From the NCBI RefSeq assembly GCF_900115005.1, contig NZ_FOUY01000020.1:1-64000 (forward strand): DNA of 64,000 nucleotides, written 5' to 3'. Numbering within the stretch: position 1 is the first letter of the stretch; every line of letters begins with the position of its first letter. A model generated the notes under the pieces. That model searched no databases and had not been told where the DNA came from. It worked only from the letters and a program-made list of their open reading frames with translations. Positions 32,961-40,563 of the stretch are shown here, piece by piece. A program made the translations under genes and the position numbers. Origin of the DNA: Pseudonocardia ammonioxydans. GTDB taxonomy: Bacteria; Actinomycetota; Actinomycetes; Mycobacteriales; Pseudonocardiaceae.

Positions 32961-34234
32961 GCGGTGGCTCCGGTGGGGGTCGGGGCGGGGACGAGCGCGG
33001 GGTCGGCTCCTGCGGCGTAGCGGCTGGCCGGGCGGGGCAGCCCGAAGCGTTCGCGCAGGGTGGTCTCGGTGTAGCCGGTGCGGAACGCGCCGCGGCGCTG
33101 CAGCTCGGGGACCAGGCCGTCGACGATCGCGTCGAGGTCGGTGGGCAGCACGGCGGGGCGCAGCCGGTACCCGTCGAGGCCGGCTCCGCGCCAGGCGAGC
33201 AGCGTGTCGGCGAGTCCGGACGGTGTGGTCGCGAGGACAGCGGCGTCGCTGGAGAGCGGGTCGCGGGCGTCGAGCCGCGCCAGCCGGTCCCGCGCCTCGG
33301 CATCGGTGTCGCCCAGGACGACGACCAGATCACCGAGGATGCGCAGCGGCGGTGCGGTGCGCCCGGCAGCCCGCTCGGCGGTGCGGACCTGGGTGACGAT
33401 GCGGGCGGCGTCGTCGGCGTCGTGCGGGGTGGTGAACACGACGTCGCCGACCCGGGCCGCCAGCAGCGACGGCGCGTACCCGTGCGCGAGCGAGGTGACC
33501 AGCGGCTGGCCCTGCGGCGGCCGGGGCACGATCGACGGGCCGCGGACGGAGAAGTAGCGGCCCTCGAAGTCGACGTGGTGCAGCGCGTCCCGGTCGACGA
33601 ACCGGCCGGTGGCCGCGTCCCGGATCTCTGCGCCGTCCTCCCAGGAGTCCCAGAGCCTGCGCACGACCTCGACCGCGTCCGTGGCCTCGCCGAACAGCTC
33701 GGCGACCAGCGCGCGCCCTCGCGCGGTGTCCAGCTCGGAGCGCCGGACGCCGGGAATCACGCGGCGTCCGACGTGCGCCGCCTCGTCCGCGCGGATCGAG
33801 GTCTGGACCCGCCAGCCGGCCCGGCCGTGCGAGTCGTGGTCCAGCGTGGACAGCGCCGAGGCCACGTGGAACGGCTCGGTGTGCGTGGTGGTGACGGTCG
33901 GGACCAGCCCGATCCGCGACGTCAGCGGGGCCAGGAACGCCGCGACCAGGGACGCGTCGAACCGGCCCTGCACGCGGTCGGTGCGGCGCTGCGATCCGGT
34001 GAGGTGGTCGCCGGACTGCAGACCGAACGCGTCCTCGATGGTGAGCAGGTCGAGCAGCCCGCGCTCGGCGGTGTGCGCCAGGTCGGCCCAGTAGCGGGCG
34101 CCGAACAGCTCACCGGGCCGGGCACCGGGCTCACGCCAGGCCGCGGGGTGCCAGCCGGCACCGTCGAGGGCCACCGCGAGGTGCAACGACGAGGGCGCTG
34201 TCCGATCCTGTGTGGATTGGTCGTTTGGAGACAC
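32957..34234 (-). CDS. LLM-class flavin monooxygenase, first gene of the leftward sulfur operon
   Basis: A 425-residue LLM protein, more diverged than its neighbour: SLHLAVALDGAGWHPAAWRE, YWADLAHTAERGLLDLLTIEDAFGL, DSHGRAGWRVQTSIRADEAAHVGRR, GQPLVTSLAHGYAPSLLAARVG. The usual GRAAWN is GRAGWR here and the ILQAG motif is lost, so the active site may differ. The start is GTG with AAGGAAG upstream. A Cys leader peptide stops 103 bp before it. Confidence 0.85.
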   Translation of the reverse strand: MSPNDQSTQDRTAPSSLHLAVALDGAGWHPAAWREPGARPGELFGARYWADLAHTAERGLLDLLTIEDAFGLQSGDHLTGSQRRTDRVQGRFDASLVAAFLAPLTSRIGLVPTVTTTHTEPFHVASALSTLDHDSHGRAGWRVQTSIRADEAAHVGRRVIPGVRRSELDTARGRALVAELFGEATDAVEVVRRLWDSWEDGAEIRDAATGRFVDRDALHHVDFEGRYFSVRGPSIVPRPPQGQPLVTSLAHGYAPSLLAARVGDVVFTTPHDADDAARIVTQVRTAERAAGRTAPPLRILGDLVVVLGDTDAEARDRLARLDARDPLSSDAAVLATTPSGLADTLLAWRGAGLDGYRLRPAVLPTDLDAIVDGLVPELQRRGAFRTGYTETTLRERFGLPRPASRYAAGADPALVPAPTPTGATA

Positions 34235-34337
34235 GAGGGGTCGCTTCCTTCACGCCGGGGCGTGGGACGAGAGGGGGCCGCGACGACCGGACGGTCCGTC
34301 GCGCGAACGCGACCGGAGGTCGCGCGGGATGCTCGGG

Positions 34338-34436
34338 TCAGGCCGGACAGGCCGCGCCGGCGACCCGCAGCAGATCCACATGACGCCGGTAGCGCGGGTG
34401 GTGCGCGGCGCGCACCTGCTCCCCCGTCGACCGCAT
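34338..34436 (-). CDS. Cys-codon leader peptide (RRHVDL type) of the leftward sulfur operon
   Basis: A 32-codon ORF with GGAGGA a few nt before its ATG. The C-terminal half is RYRRHVDLLRVAGAACPA, with the cysteine encoded by TGT three codons before the stop. It shares H-[VI]-D-L-x-R-V-A and the D-x8-C-P spacing with the divergent leader at 34752. Such short ORFs precede sulfur-assimilation genes in many actinobacteria (annotated, as I recall, only as putative leader peptides). The 103-nt spacer to the first gene can form the hairpin GCGACC-TCC-GGTCGC. Attenuation by cysteine is inferred. Confidence 0.75.
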   Translation of the reverse strand: MRSTGEQVRAAHHPRYRRHVDLLRVAGAACPA

Positions 34437-34543
34437 GACTCCTCCATCGTCCCCGGCGGGAGCACCCGCACCCGCGTACTGCGGGGGGTTGCTGCGGCGT
34501 CGTCGAACCGGGTCTCTCGGCCGCTCCGGATGGTGCGTCACCG

Positions 34544-34574
34544 ACTGTACGGAGATCGGGCAGGCTTCTGTCAA
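34544..34574 (-). promoter_or_regulatory. Promoter of the leftward sulfur operon
   Basis: On the minus strand a perfect TTGACA (34569-34574) and TACAGT (34544-34549) are 19 bp apart, slightly long. The RNA would start about 100 nt before the leader ATG. Confidence 0.5.
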
Positions 34575-34701
34575 CCCGTCGGGGCGCTCCGTGACCCGCG
34601 CCGCGCTCCCCGTCCCGAGCAGCAGGAACGCGACACCGCCGGACGCCCCCGCTGTCCGGACACCCGCTCCGGGGTCCACCGGCCGGGACAGTGAGGGCAA
34701 T

Positions 34702-34720
34702 CCCAACACCGAGGGTTGGG
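34702..34720. promoter_or_regulatory. Inverted repeat overlapping the ssu -35 box
   Basis: CCCAAC, 7 nt, GTTGGG. The right arm covers most of the -35 hexamer of the rightward promoter, a repressor position. The Rrf2 domain encoded in this operon is one candidate to bind it. Confidence 0.5.
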
Positions 34721-34744
34721 TTTCCGGCCCGGTGCGGCTAGCGT
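34716..34744 (+). promoter_or_regulatory. Leaderless promoter of the ssu operon leader peptide
   Basis: TTGGGT (34716-34721), a 17-bp gap, TAGCGT (34739-34744), then exactly 7 nt to the leader ATG at 34752. Spacing and sequence fit a housekeeping promoter that starts RNA at the ATG. Confidence 0.65.
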
Positions 34745-34751
34745 CATCGTC

Positions 34752-34838
34752 ATGACCGGGACCACGCTGCTGACGACGCGGGGGCACATCGACCTCCAGC
34801 GGGTCGCGTCGGCGCTGTGTCCGGGCTCTCCGCGGTAG
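34752..34838 (+). CDS. Cys-codon leader peptide (RxHIDL type) of the ssu operon
   Basis: A 28-codon ORF with core TTRGHIDLQRVASALCPG. The single cysteine (TGT) is six codons before the stop. It has no Shine-Dalgarno site but a promoter placed for leaderless start. It pairs in motif and spacing with the opposite leader at 34338-34436. It precedes ssuC by 174 nt of GC-rich DNA that could fold into alternative structures. Likely a cysteine-sensing attenuator for sulfonate use. Confidence 0.78.
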   Translation: MTGTTLLTTRGHIDLQRVASALCPGSPR

Positions 34839-35012
34839 CCGCAGCACCGCCCACCCGCCCCGCGCTCTCGCGGGTGCTCCACCGGACGCGCACCACCGAT
34901 GCGCTCCGCCGTCCACCCCGCACCGCACCGCCGTCCACACCGCGCGCACCTCCGGTCCGCTGTGGACGGTCACGGTGCCGGTTCGTCCTGTCCACCCTCG
35001 CAGGGAGCCCCC

Positions 35013-35858
35013 ATGACCACGACCAGCGAGCGGGCCCGCGCCCAGGCGCCGCCCGCCGTCGAGACACTCCGGACCGTCCGCGAGCGCGGCCCGGACCGGG
35101 TACCGCGCTGGCTGGTGAAGACGGCGTCGCCGGTCGTGCTCGTCGCGCTGTGGCAGGTGCTCTCGAGCACCGGCCTGCTGCCGCGCGACGTGCTCGCCTC
35201 GCCCGCCACGGTCCTCACCACCGCCGCGGACATGTGGGCCGAGGGGACGGTGCAGAGCGCCGTCGGCGTCTCCCTGTTGCGCGTCGTGGCCGGGATCGCG
35301 ATCGGGCTGGTCACCGCCGTCGTGCTCGCCACCCTGTCGGGCCTGTTCCGCCGGGGCGAGGACGTGATCGACGCCCCGGTCCAGATGCTGCGCACGGTGC
35401 CGGTGATCGGCCTGATCCCGCTGCTGATCATCTGGTTCGGCATCGGCGAGGAACCGAAGATCGTCCTGATCGCGCTGGCGGTGACCTTCCCGCTCTACAT
35501 GAACCTCTTCGGCGGCATCCGCAACGTCGACGCCACGCTGGTCGAGGCGGCCCGCACCCTCGGGCTCGGCTGGTTCGGCCAGGTCCGGCACGTGATCCTC
35601 CCGTCGGCGATGCCCCAGTTCCTGGTCGGGCTGCGCTACTCGCTCGGCACGGCGTGGCTGGCGCTCGTCTTCGGCGAGACGATCAACGCGACCTCGGGCA
35701 TCGGCTACGAGATGAACACCGCGCGGGAGTTCTTCCAGACCGACGTGATCGTCGTGTGCCTCGCACTCTACGCACTGCTCGGCCTGCTCGGTGACGGCAT
35801 CGTGCGACTGCTGGAGAGGGGGTTCCTGTCATGGCGACCGGCGTTCAGCGGGCGGTGA
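35013..35858 (+). CDS. ssuC: Sulfonate-type ABC importer permease SsuC
   Basis: A 281-residue permease of the SsuC/TauC/NitT family with about six helices: VVLVALWQVLSSTGLLPRDVLASPATVL, LLRVVAGIAIGLVTAVVLATLSG, PVQMLRTVPVIGLIPLLIIWFGIGEEPKIVLIAL and the EAA loop LVEAARTLGLGWFGQVRHVILPSAMPQFLVGL. AGGGAG precedes ATG 35013. It works with SsuB and SsuA. Confidence 0.88.
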   Translation: MTTTSERARAQAPPAVETLRTVRERGPDRVPRWLVKTASPVVLVALWQVLSSTGLLPRDVLASPATVLTTAADMWAEGTVQSAVGVSLLRVVAGIAIGLVTAVVLATLSGLFRRGEDVIDAPVQMLRTVPVIGLIPLLIIWFGIGEEPKIVLIALAVTFPLYMNLFGGIRNVDATLVEAARTLGLGWFGQVRHVILPSAMPQFLVGLRYSLGTAWLALVFGETINATSGIGYEMNTAREFFQTDVIVVCLALYALLGLLGDGIVRLLERGFLSWRPAFSGR

Positions 35859-36544
35859 ACCCCGTCTCGGTCCGCGGCCTCAGCCGCCGCTTCGGCGACC
35901 GCACCGTGCTCTCCGATCTCGACCTCGACATCGAGCCGGGCCAGTTCGTGGCGCTGCTCGGTGCGTCCGGCTGCGGCAAGTCGACGCTGCTGCGGATCCT
36001 CGCCGACCTCGACCACGACGTGACCGGCGAGGTCACCGTCGCGCGGCGGCGCGCGGTCGGCTTCCAGGCGCCGCGGCTGCTGCCGTGGCGGAAGGTGTGG
36101 CGCAACGTCGTCATGGGCCTCCCGGGCCGGCCCGACCGGGCCCGGGCCGAGGCGGCGCTGGAGGAGGTCGGCCTGTCGCACCGCAGCGACGTGTGGCCGA
36201 AGGTGCTCTCCGGTGGCGAGGCGCAGCGCGCCGCGCTGGCCCGGGCCCTGGTCCGCGAACCCGACCTGCTGCTGCTCGACGAGCCGTTCTCCGCGCTCGA
36301 CGCGCTCACCCGGATCACCGCCCGCGGGCTGGTCGACGAGCTGTGGCAGCGGCACGGCTGCGCGGTGCTGCTGGTGACCCACGACGTCGAGGAGGCGCTC
36401 GTGCTCGCCGACCGCGTCCTGGTCATGGACGGCGGGCGCATCGCCCACGACGCCCCCGTCGACCTGGACCGCCCGCGCGAGGTCACCGATCCCGACTTCC
36501 AGCACCTGCGCGCCGAGCTGCTCGGCCGCCTGGGTGTGCACTGA
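35831..36544 (+). CDS. ssuB: Sulfonate-type ABC importer ATPase SsuB
   Basis: A 237-residue ATPase: Walker A LLGASGCGKSTLLRIL, Q-loop GFQAPRLLPWRKVWRNV, signature LSGGEAQRAALARAL, Walker B LLLLDEPFSALD and LLVTHDVEEAL. These match the nitrate/sulfonate/taurine group. It overlaps ssuC by 28 nt and is followed 15 nt later by the ssuD-like gene. Confidence 0.9.
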   Translation: MATGVQRAVNPVSVRGLSRRFGDRTVLSDLDLDIEPGQFVALLGASGCGKSTLLRILADLDHDVTGEVTVARRRAVGFQAPRLLPWRKVWRNVVMGLPGRPDRARAEAALEEVGLSHRSDVWPKVLSGGEAQRAALARALVREPDLLLLDEPFSALDALTRITARGLVDELWQRHGCAVLLVTHDVEEALVLADRVLVMDGGRIAHDAPVDLDRPREVTDPDFQHLRAELLGRLGVH

Positions 36545-36559
36545 CACCGAGGAGCAACG

Positions 36560-37678
36560 ATGCCCGTCGAGTTCATCGGCATGATCGGGACCCAGGAGGT
36601 CTCCGAGATCCGCCCGGCCACCGGCCCGGTGATCGACCGCAGCACCGTGCGCCGGTTCGTCACCGCCCACGAGGCCGCCGGTTTCGACAAGGTCCTGGTC
36701 GGACACTCGTCGTCCACACCGGACGGCCTGCAGGTCGCGGCGTACGGCGCCGCGCACTCCGAGCGGCTCGGGTTCCTGGTCGCGCACCGGCCGGGGTTCA
36801 CCGCGCCCACGCTGGCCGCCCGCCAGTACGCGACCCTGGACCACTTCTCGGGCGGCGGCCGGGTCGCGATGCACGTCATCTCCGGCGGCAGCGACACCGA
36901 CCAGCGCCGCGACGGCGACTGGCTGGACAAGGAGCAGCGCTACACCCGCACCGACGAGTACCTGTCGGTGCTGCGCCGGGCCTGGGCCGCCCCGGAGGCC
37001 TTCGACCACCACGGCGAGCACTACCGGGTCGCGGGCGTCCGCCAGGAGATCCGCCCGCTCGCGCCGATCCCGGTCTACTTCGGCGGGTCCTCGGACGCCG
37101 CCTACCGGGTCGGCGGCCGGCACGCGGACGTGTTCGCGCTGTGGGGCGAGCCGCTCGCCGGAACCCGCGAGCAGATCACCCGCGTGCACGACGCCGCCCG
37201 GGCCGCCGGGCGCAGCGAGCTGCCGCGGATCAGCGTGTCGTTCCGCCCGATCCTCGCCGACACCGAGGAGCAGGCCTGGGCCCGGGCCCACGCGATCCGC
37301 GACCGGATCGTCGCCGCGAAGGGCGGCCACGGGTCCTTCACCGGCACCCGGATGCGGGAGGCCGGTGCGCCGGCCAACGTCGGCTCGCAGCGGCTGCTCG
37401 CCGCCGCGGAGGCCGGCGAGGTGCACGACCGCTGCCTGTGGACCGCGACCGCCGCCGCCTCCGGTGCGGCCGGGAACTCCACGGCGCTGGTCGGCACCCC
37501 GGACACGGTCGCCGCGGCGCTGGCCGACTACGTCGACATCGGCGTCACGACGCTGCTGATCCGGGGGTACGACCCGATCGCCGACGCCGAGCGGTACGGC
37601 CGGGAGCTGCTGCCCGCGGTGCGCGCCGAGCTGGCCCGCCGCGGCACGGCGGCCGTTGCGGCGGGGGTGCCGGCATGA
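36560..37678 (+). CDS. ssuD: FMNH2-dependent alkanesulfonate monooxygenase-like (SsuD group)
   Basis: A 372-residue LLM enzyme of the SsuD type: VEFIGMIGTQEVSEIRP, FVTAHEAAGFDKVLVGHSSS, RQYATLDHFSGGGRVAMHVISGGSD, IPVYFGGSSDAAYRVGGRHADVFALWGEP, NVGSQRLLAAA. SsuD splits sulfonates to aldehyde and sulfite. AGGAGC precedes the ATG. It is encoded with the importer and overlaps the hydrolase-Rrf2 gene by 4 nt. No NADPH:FMN reductase gene lies in the operon. Confidence 0.87.
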   Translation: MPVEFIGMIGTQEVSEIRPATGPVIDRSTVRRFVTAHEAAGFDKVLVGHSSSTPDGLQVAAYGAAHSERLGFLVAHRPGFTAPTLAARQYATLDHFSGGGRVAMHVISGGSDTDQRRDGDWLDKEQRYTRTDEYLSVLRRAWAAPEAFDHHGEHYRVAGVRQEIRPLAPIPVYFGGSSDAAYRVGGRHADVFALWGEPLAGTREQITRVHDAARAAGRSELPRISVSFRPILADTEEQAWARAHAIRDRIVAAKGGHGSFTGTRMREAGAPANVGSQRLLAAAEAGEVHDRCLWTATAAASGAAGNSTALVGTPDTVAAALADYVDIGVTTLLIRGYDPIADAERYGRELLPAVRAELARRGTAAVAAGVPA

Positions 37679-39000
37679 GCGCCCCCGCTCCCGCCGCACC
37701 GACGGTCTGGACTCCGGAGGGCACCTCGCGCGGCACCGTCGTGGTGCTGCCCGGACGGGGCGAGCACCCCGGGGTCTACGCCCGGCTGGGGCGGCGCCTG
37801 TCCTTCGACGGCTGGACCGTCTCGGTGCCGGACCTCGCCGGGCCGGGGCCGGCCGGGCCGGTCGCAGCCGCCCTCGGCACGGGCGGGACACGTCCGACCG
37901 GACCGGGCCCCGACGGACCCACCGCGATCGACGGTCCCGGCCCGGCGGGGGATCTCCCTGCCCCGGCGGGCGGAGGTCCGGCCCCCGCTGCCGACACCCC
38001 GGTTCCGGCAGCCGGCACCCCCGGCGGAGCCGGGCCCGTCACCGGCGTGACCGACCCGGCCGCCGCCGCGGTGAACTCGGCCCTCGACGACGCGACCGGT
38101 GCCCGGGTGCTGCTCGGCTCGGACACCGGGGCGCTGCGTGTGCTCGACCTCGTCGCGTCGGGGTCGGTGCGGGCCGATGCGGTGGTGCTGGCCGGGCTCC
38201 CGGCAGGCGACGCCCCGACCGGGCCCGCTCCCGGCGACCACGTCGCGGAGCTCGACGCGCGCACCGCCTGCCCGATCCACCGCGGCGTGCTCGAGGCGGA
38301 CCCCGACTTCCGCTGGGGCGAGCTCGCCGACCCGGTCCCCGCTCCCCCGGGCCCCGCACTCCCGGACACACTGCCCGACCTGCCGGTGCTGTGGCTGCAC
38401 GGCGACGCCGACCCGATCGCCCCGGTCGCGGCGGTGCGCGCGCTGGCCCGCGGCACCGACGACCTCGCCGTCGTCGCCGACGGGGTGCACGACGTGCTCA
38501 ACGACCAGTTCCACCGGATCGTCGCCGCCCGGCTGGTGCAGTTCCTGGAGCGGGTGGCCAAGGGCGCCCGGTTCGTCGAACCGGCCCCGGCTGCACCGGC
38601 CTCCGGGCGCCGCGCCGCGCCGCTGCAGGTCTCGGCCCGGCTCGACCACGCCATGCGCGGGCTCGCCGAGCTGGTCGCCTCCGGCGACGGGCCGGTGACC
38701 TGCGAGGCGATCTCCCGCGCGCGTGGGGTCCCGCTGAACTCGCTGGTCAACGTCATGTTGCAGCTGCGCCGCGCCGGGCTGGTGACCAGCCGTCGCGGCT
38801 GCGAGGGCGGCTACCGGCTGGCCCGCCCGGCCGCGGAGATCACCGTCGCCGACGTCGTCCGCGCCACCGAGGGGTCGCTGGCCGCGGTCCGCGACACCGG
38901 ACCGGCCGCTCCGCTGTGGGCCGACCTCGAGCGGACCGTCGCCGACTTCCTCACCACCCGCACCCTGACCGCGCTCACCACGGAGGCCCCGACACCGTGA
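37675..39000 (+). CDS. Alpha/beta hydrolase fused to an Rrf2-type regulator domain
   Basis: A 441-residue two-domain protein. Residues 1-300: alpha/beta hydrolase core (RGTVVVLPGRGEHPGVYARLGRRLSFDGW, LPVLWLHGDADPIAPVAAVRAL, VADGVHDVLNDQFHRIVAARLVQFLE). The elbow reads G-S-D-T-G, so the nucleophile would be Asp, not Ser. A Pro/Gly-rich insert of about 70 residues breaks the core near residue 55. Residues about 322-405: Rrf2 winged helix (LDHAMRGLAELVASGDGPVTCEAISRARG, LRRAGLVTSRRGCEGGYRLARP). Rrf2 proteins include CymR, the cysteine regulator of firmicutes. No Fe-S cysteine set is present. It probably senses a sulfur metabolite and regulates this operon. Confidence 0.85.
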   Translation: MSAPAPAAPTVWTPEGTSRGTVVVLPGRGEHPGVYARLGRRLSFDGWTVSVPDLAGPGPAGPVAAALGTGGTRPTGPGPDGPTAIDGPGPAGDLPAPAGGGPAPAADTPVPAAGTPGGAGPVTGVTDPAAAAVNSALDDATGARVLLGSDTGALRVLDLVASGSVRADAVVLAGLPAGDAPTGPAPGDHVAELDARTACPIHRGVLEADPDFRWGELADPVPAPPGPALPDTLPDLPVLWLHGDADPIAPVAAVRALARGTDDLAVVADGVHDVLNDQFHRIVAARLVQFLERVAKGARFVEPAPAAPASGRRAAPLQVSARLDHAMRGLAELVASGDGPVTCEAISRARGVPLNSLVNVMLQLRRAGLVTSRRGCEGGYRLARPAAEITVADVVRATEGSLAAVRDTGPAAPLWADLERTVADFLTTRTLTALTTEAPTP

Positions 39001-39470
39001 CCGACACCTTCCATCCGGACCTCCCGGCCGGCCCGGCCGGACCCGCCGCGCACGCCCGCGTGCACCTGATCCGCGGTGCCGAGCTGTCCGGCGACACCGC
39101 GCAGACCTCCGGCATGTCCCGGCGCGAGGCCGTCAGCGGCCGCACCGTCGGCTCGCACAAGCTCTGGACCGGCGAGACGCACGTCGCCCCGGCCACGAAC
39201 TCCGGCGACCACCACCACGGCGAGGCCGAGACCTCGATCTACGTGGTCAGCGGACGGCCGCGGTTCGTCTTCCACGACGGCGACGGCGAGGTCGTGCTGC
39301 AGACCGAGCCCGGCGACTACGTGTTCGTGCCGCCCTACGTCCCGCACCGCGAGGAGAACCCGGACCCCGACAACCCGGCGGTCGTCGTGATCTCCCGCAG
39401 CACCCAGGAGGGCATCGTCGTGAACCTGCCCTCGCTCACCCCGCTCACCGATCCGGAGCCCACCCCGTGA
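38997..39470 (+). CDS. Cupin domain protein in the ssu operon
   Basis: A 157-residue single-domain cupin. The metal motifs are visible: SGDHHHGEAETSIYVVSGRPRF (motif 1 with three His and a Glu) and PGDYVFVPPYVPHREEN (motif 2 with His). Its GTG overlaps the hydrolase-Rrf2 stop by 4 nt (GTGA) and its end overlaps ssuA. A dioxygenase or sensor role on a sulfur compound is possible; the sequence does not decide. Confidence 0.83.
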   Translation: MTDTFHPDLPAGPAGPAAHARVHLIRGAELSGDTAQTSGMSRREAVSGRTVGSHKLWTGETHVAPATNSGDHHHGEAETSIYVVSGRPRFVFHDGDGEVVLQTEPGDYVFVPPYVPHREENPDPDNPAVVVISRSTQEGIVVNLPSLTPLTDPEPTP

Positions 39471-40438
39471 CCCGCCTGCTGCTGCCCCTGCTCGCCGCGC
39501 TCACCCTCCTGCTGGCCGGCTGCTCGGGTGGTTCGTCCTCCGACGGCCCGGTCGACCTGTCGCAGGTGACGCTGCGGGTCGGCGACCAGGCCGGGATCCA
39601 GCAGGCGCTCGTCGAGGCCTCCGGCGTGCTCGAGGGCGCCCCGTACACCGTCGACTGGGCGCAGTTCCCGGCCGCCGCGCCGGTGCTGGAGGCGCTGCGC
39701 GGTGAGGCGATCGACGCCGGCATCGCCGGGGACGCGCCCACGCTGACCGCGCTGTCGTCCACCGACCGGATCAGGATCGTCACCGCGACCCGGTCGCCGA
39801 GCCAGGGCGGTCTGGCCCTGCTCGTCGGCAAGGACTCCCCGATCCGCTCGGTCGCCGACCTGCGCGGGAAGACCGTCTCCCCGACCACCCAGGGCAGCAT
39901 CGGCCACTACCTGCTGCTGCGCTCGCTGGAGGAGGCAGGCGTACCCGCGGACCAGGTGAACATCTCGTTCCTGCAGCCGGTCGACGCGGCCGCCGCGATG
40001 AACTCCGGCGCGATCGACGCCTGGTCCACCTGGGACCCCTACACCGCGGTCGCCGAGCAGGAGTCCGGCGCCCGGATCCTGCGCGACGCGACCGACCTCG
40101 GCACCGGCCTGACCTTCCTCAACGCCAACACCGCCGCCCTCGACGACGCCGGCACCCGCGCCGCGCTCGCCGACTTCACCGAGCGCTACGCCCGGGCACT
40201 GCAGTGGGCCCGGGACAACCCGCAGGAGAACGCGGCGATCTACGCGAAGCTGACCGACCGCCCCGCCGCCGTCGCCGACCTGATGGCCGACCGGGCCCAG
40301 CGAGCGGCCAAGCCGCTGTCGCCGGAGCTGACCGCCGAGCTGCAGGAGGTCGCCGACCGCTACGTCGGCTACGGCGTGCTGCGCAGCCCGGTCGACGTCG
40401 CTGCGGCCATCGAGGACCTCGGCGCCCCGGCGCCCTGA
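39467..40438 (+). CDS. ssuA: Sulfonate-type ABC importer substrate-binding lipoprotein SsuA
   Basis: A 323-residue receptor. Lipobox LLAGC at residues about 15-19, then LSQVTLRVGDQAGIQQALVEASG, VLEALRGEAIDAGIAGDAPTLTAL, LRGKTVSPTTQGSIGHYLLLRSLEEAGV and AIDAWSTWDPYTAVAEQ. The fold matches SsuA/TauA/NMT1 receptors. GTG 39467 overlaps the cupin stop. It ends the sulfonate operon. Its last 142 bp, stop codon included, are repeated at 62267-62408. Confidence 0.9.
   Translation: MTRLLLPLLAALTLLLAGCSGGSSSDGPVDLSQVTLRVGDQAGIQQALVEASGVLEGAPYTVDWAQFPAAAPVLEALRGEAIDAGIAGDAPTLTALSSTDRIRIVTATRSPSQGGLALLVGKDSPIRSVADLRGKTVSPTTQGSIGHYLLLRSLEEAGVPADQVNISFLQPVDAAAAMNSGAIDAWSTWDPYTAVAEQESGARILRDATDLGTGLTFLNANTAALDDAGTRAALADFTERYARALQWARDNPQENAAIYAKLTDRPAAVADLMADRAQRAAKPLSPELTAELQEVADRYVGYGVLRSPVDVAAAIEDLGAPAP
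40297..40438 (+). repeat. Left copy of a 142-bp direct repeat (3' end of ssuA)
   Basis: This segment matches 62267-62408 at 135 of 142 positions with no gaps. Homology stops exactly at the ssuA stop codon on one side and at CCAG on the other. The two copies bound the degradation gene block. Confidence 0.9.
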
Positions 40439-40534
40439 CGGACTTCCGTCCCACCGTGCCGGGCCGTATGTCCACCTCCTACCGGTACCGGACGGTGCGG
40501 CGGAGCCCCTCGACAACCTGCACGAGCATTGGCG

Positions 40535-40548
40535 AACTGAATTCACTT
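40535..40548. promoter_or_regulatory. AT-rich operator motif, site 1 (before the reductase gene)
   Basis: AACTGAATTCACTT lies 16 bp before the reductase ATG. It shares AACTGAATTCA with site 2 and the AACTGA half with sites 3, 5 and 6. Confidence 0.5.
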
Positions 40549-40563
40549 TGGTGGCTTCGTCCC

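Larger units (their letters stand above)
34437..34751. other. Shared 315-bp control region of the two divergent sulfur operons
   Basis: No further gene is seen in this stretch. It holds a leftward promoter at 34544-34574 with a transcribed 5' region of about 100 nt before the left leader, a palindrome at 34702-34720, and a leaderless rightward promoter at 34716-34744. Confidence 0.6.

Noticed and set aside
34250..34471. 73-codon minus-strand frame overlapping the left Cys leader
   Set aside because: No ribosome site or family; the overlapping 32-codon leader has a Shine-Dalgarno site and a recognised motif.
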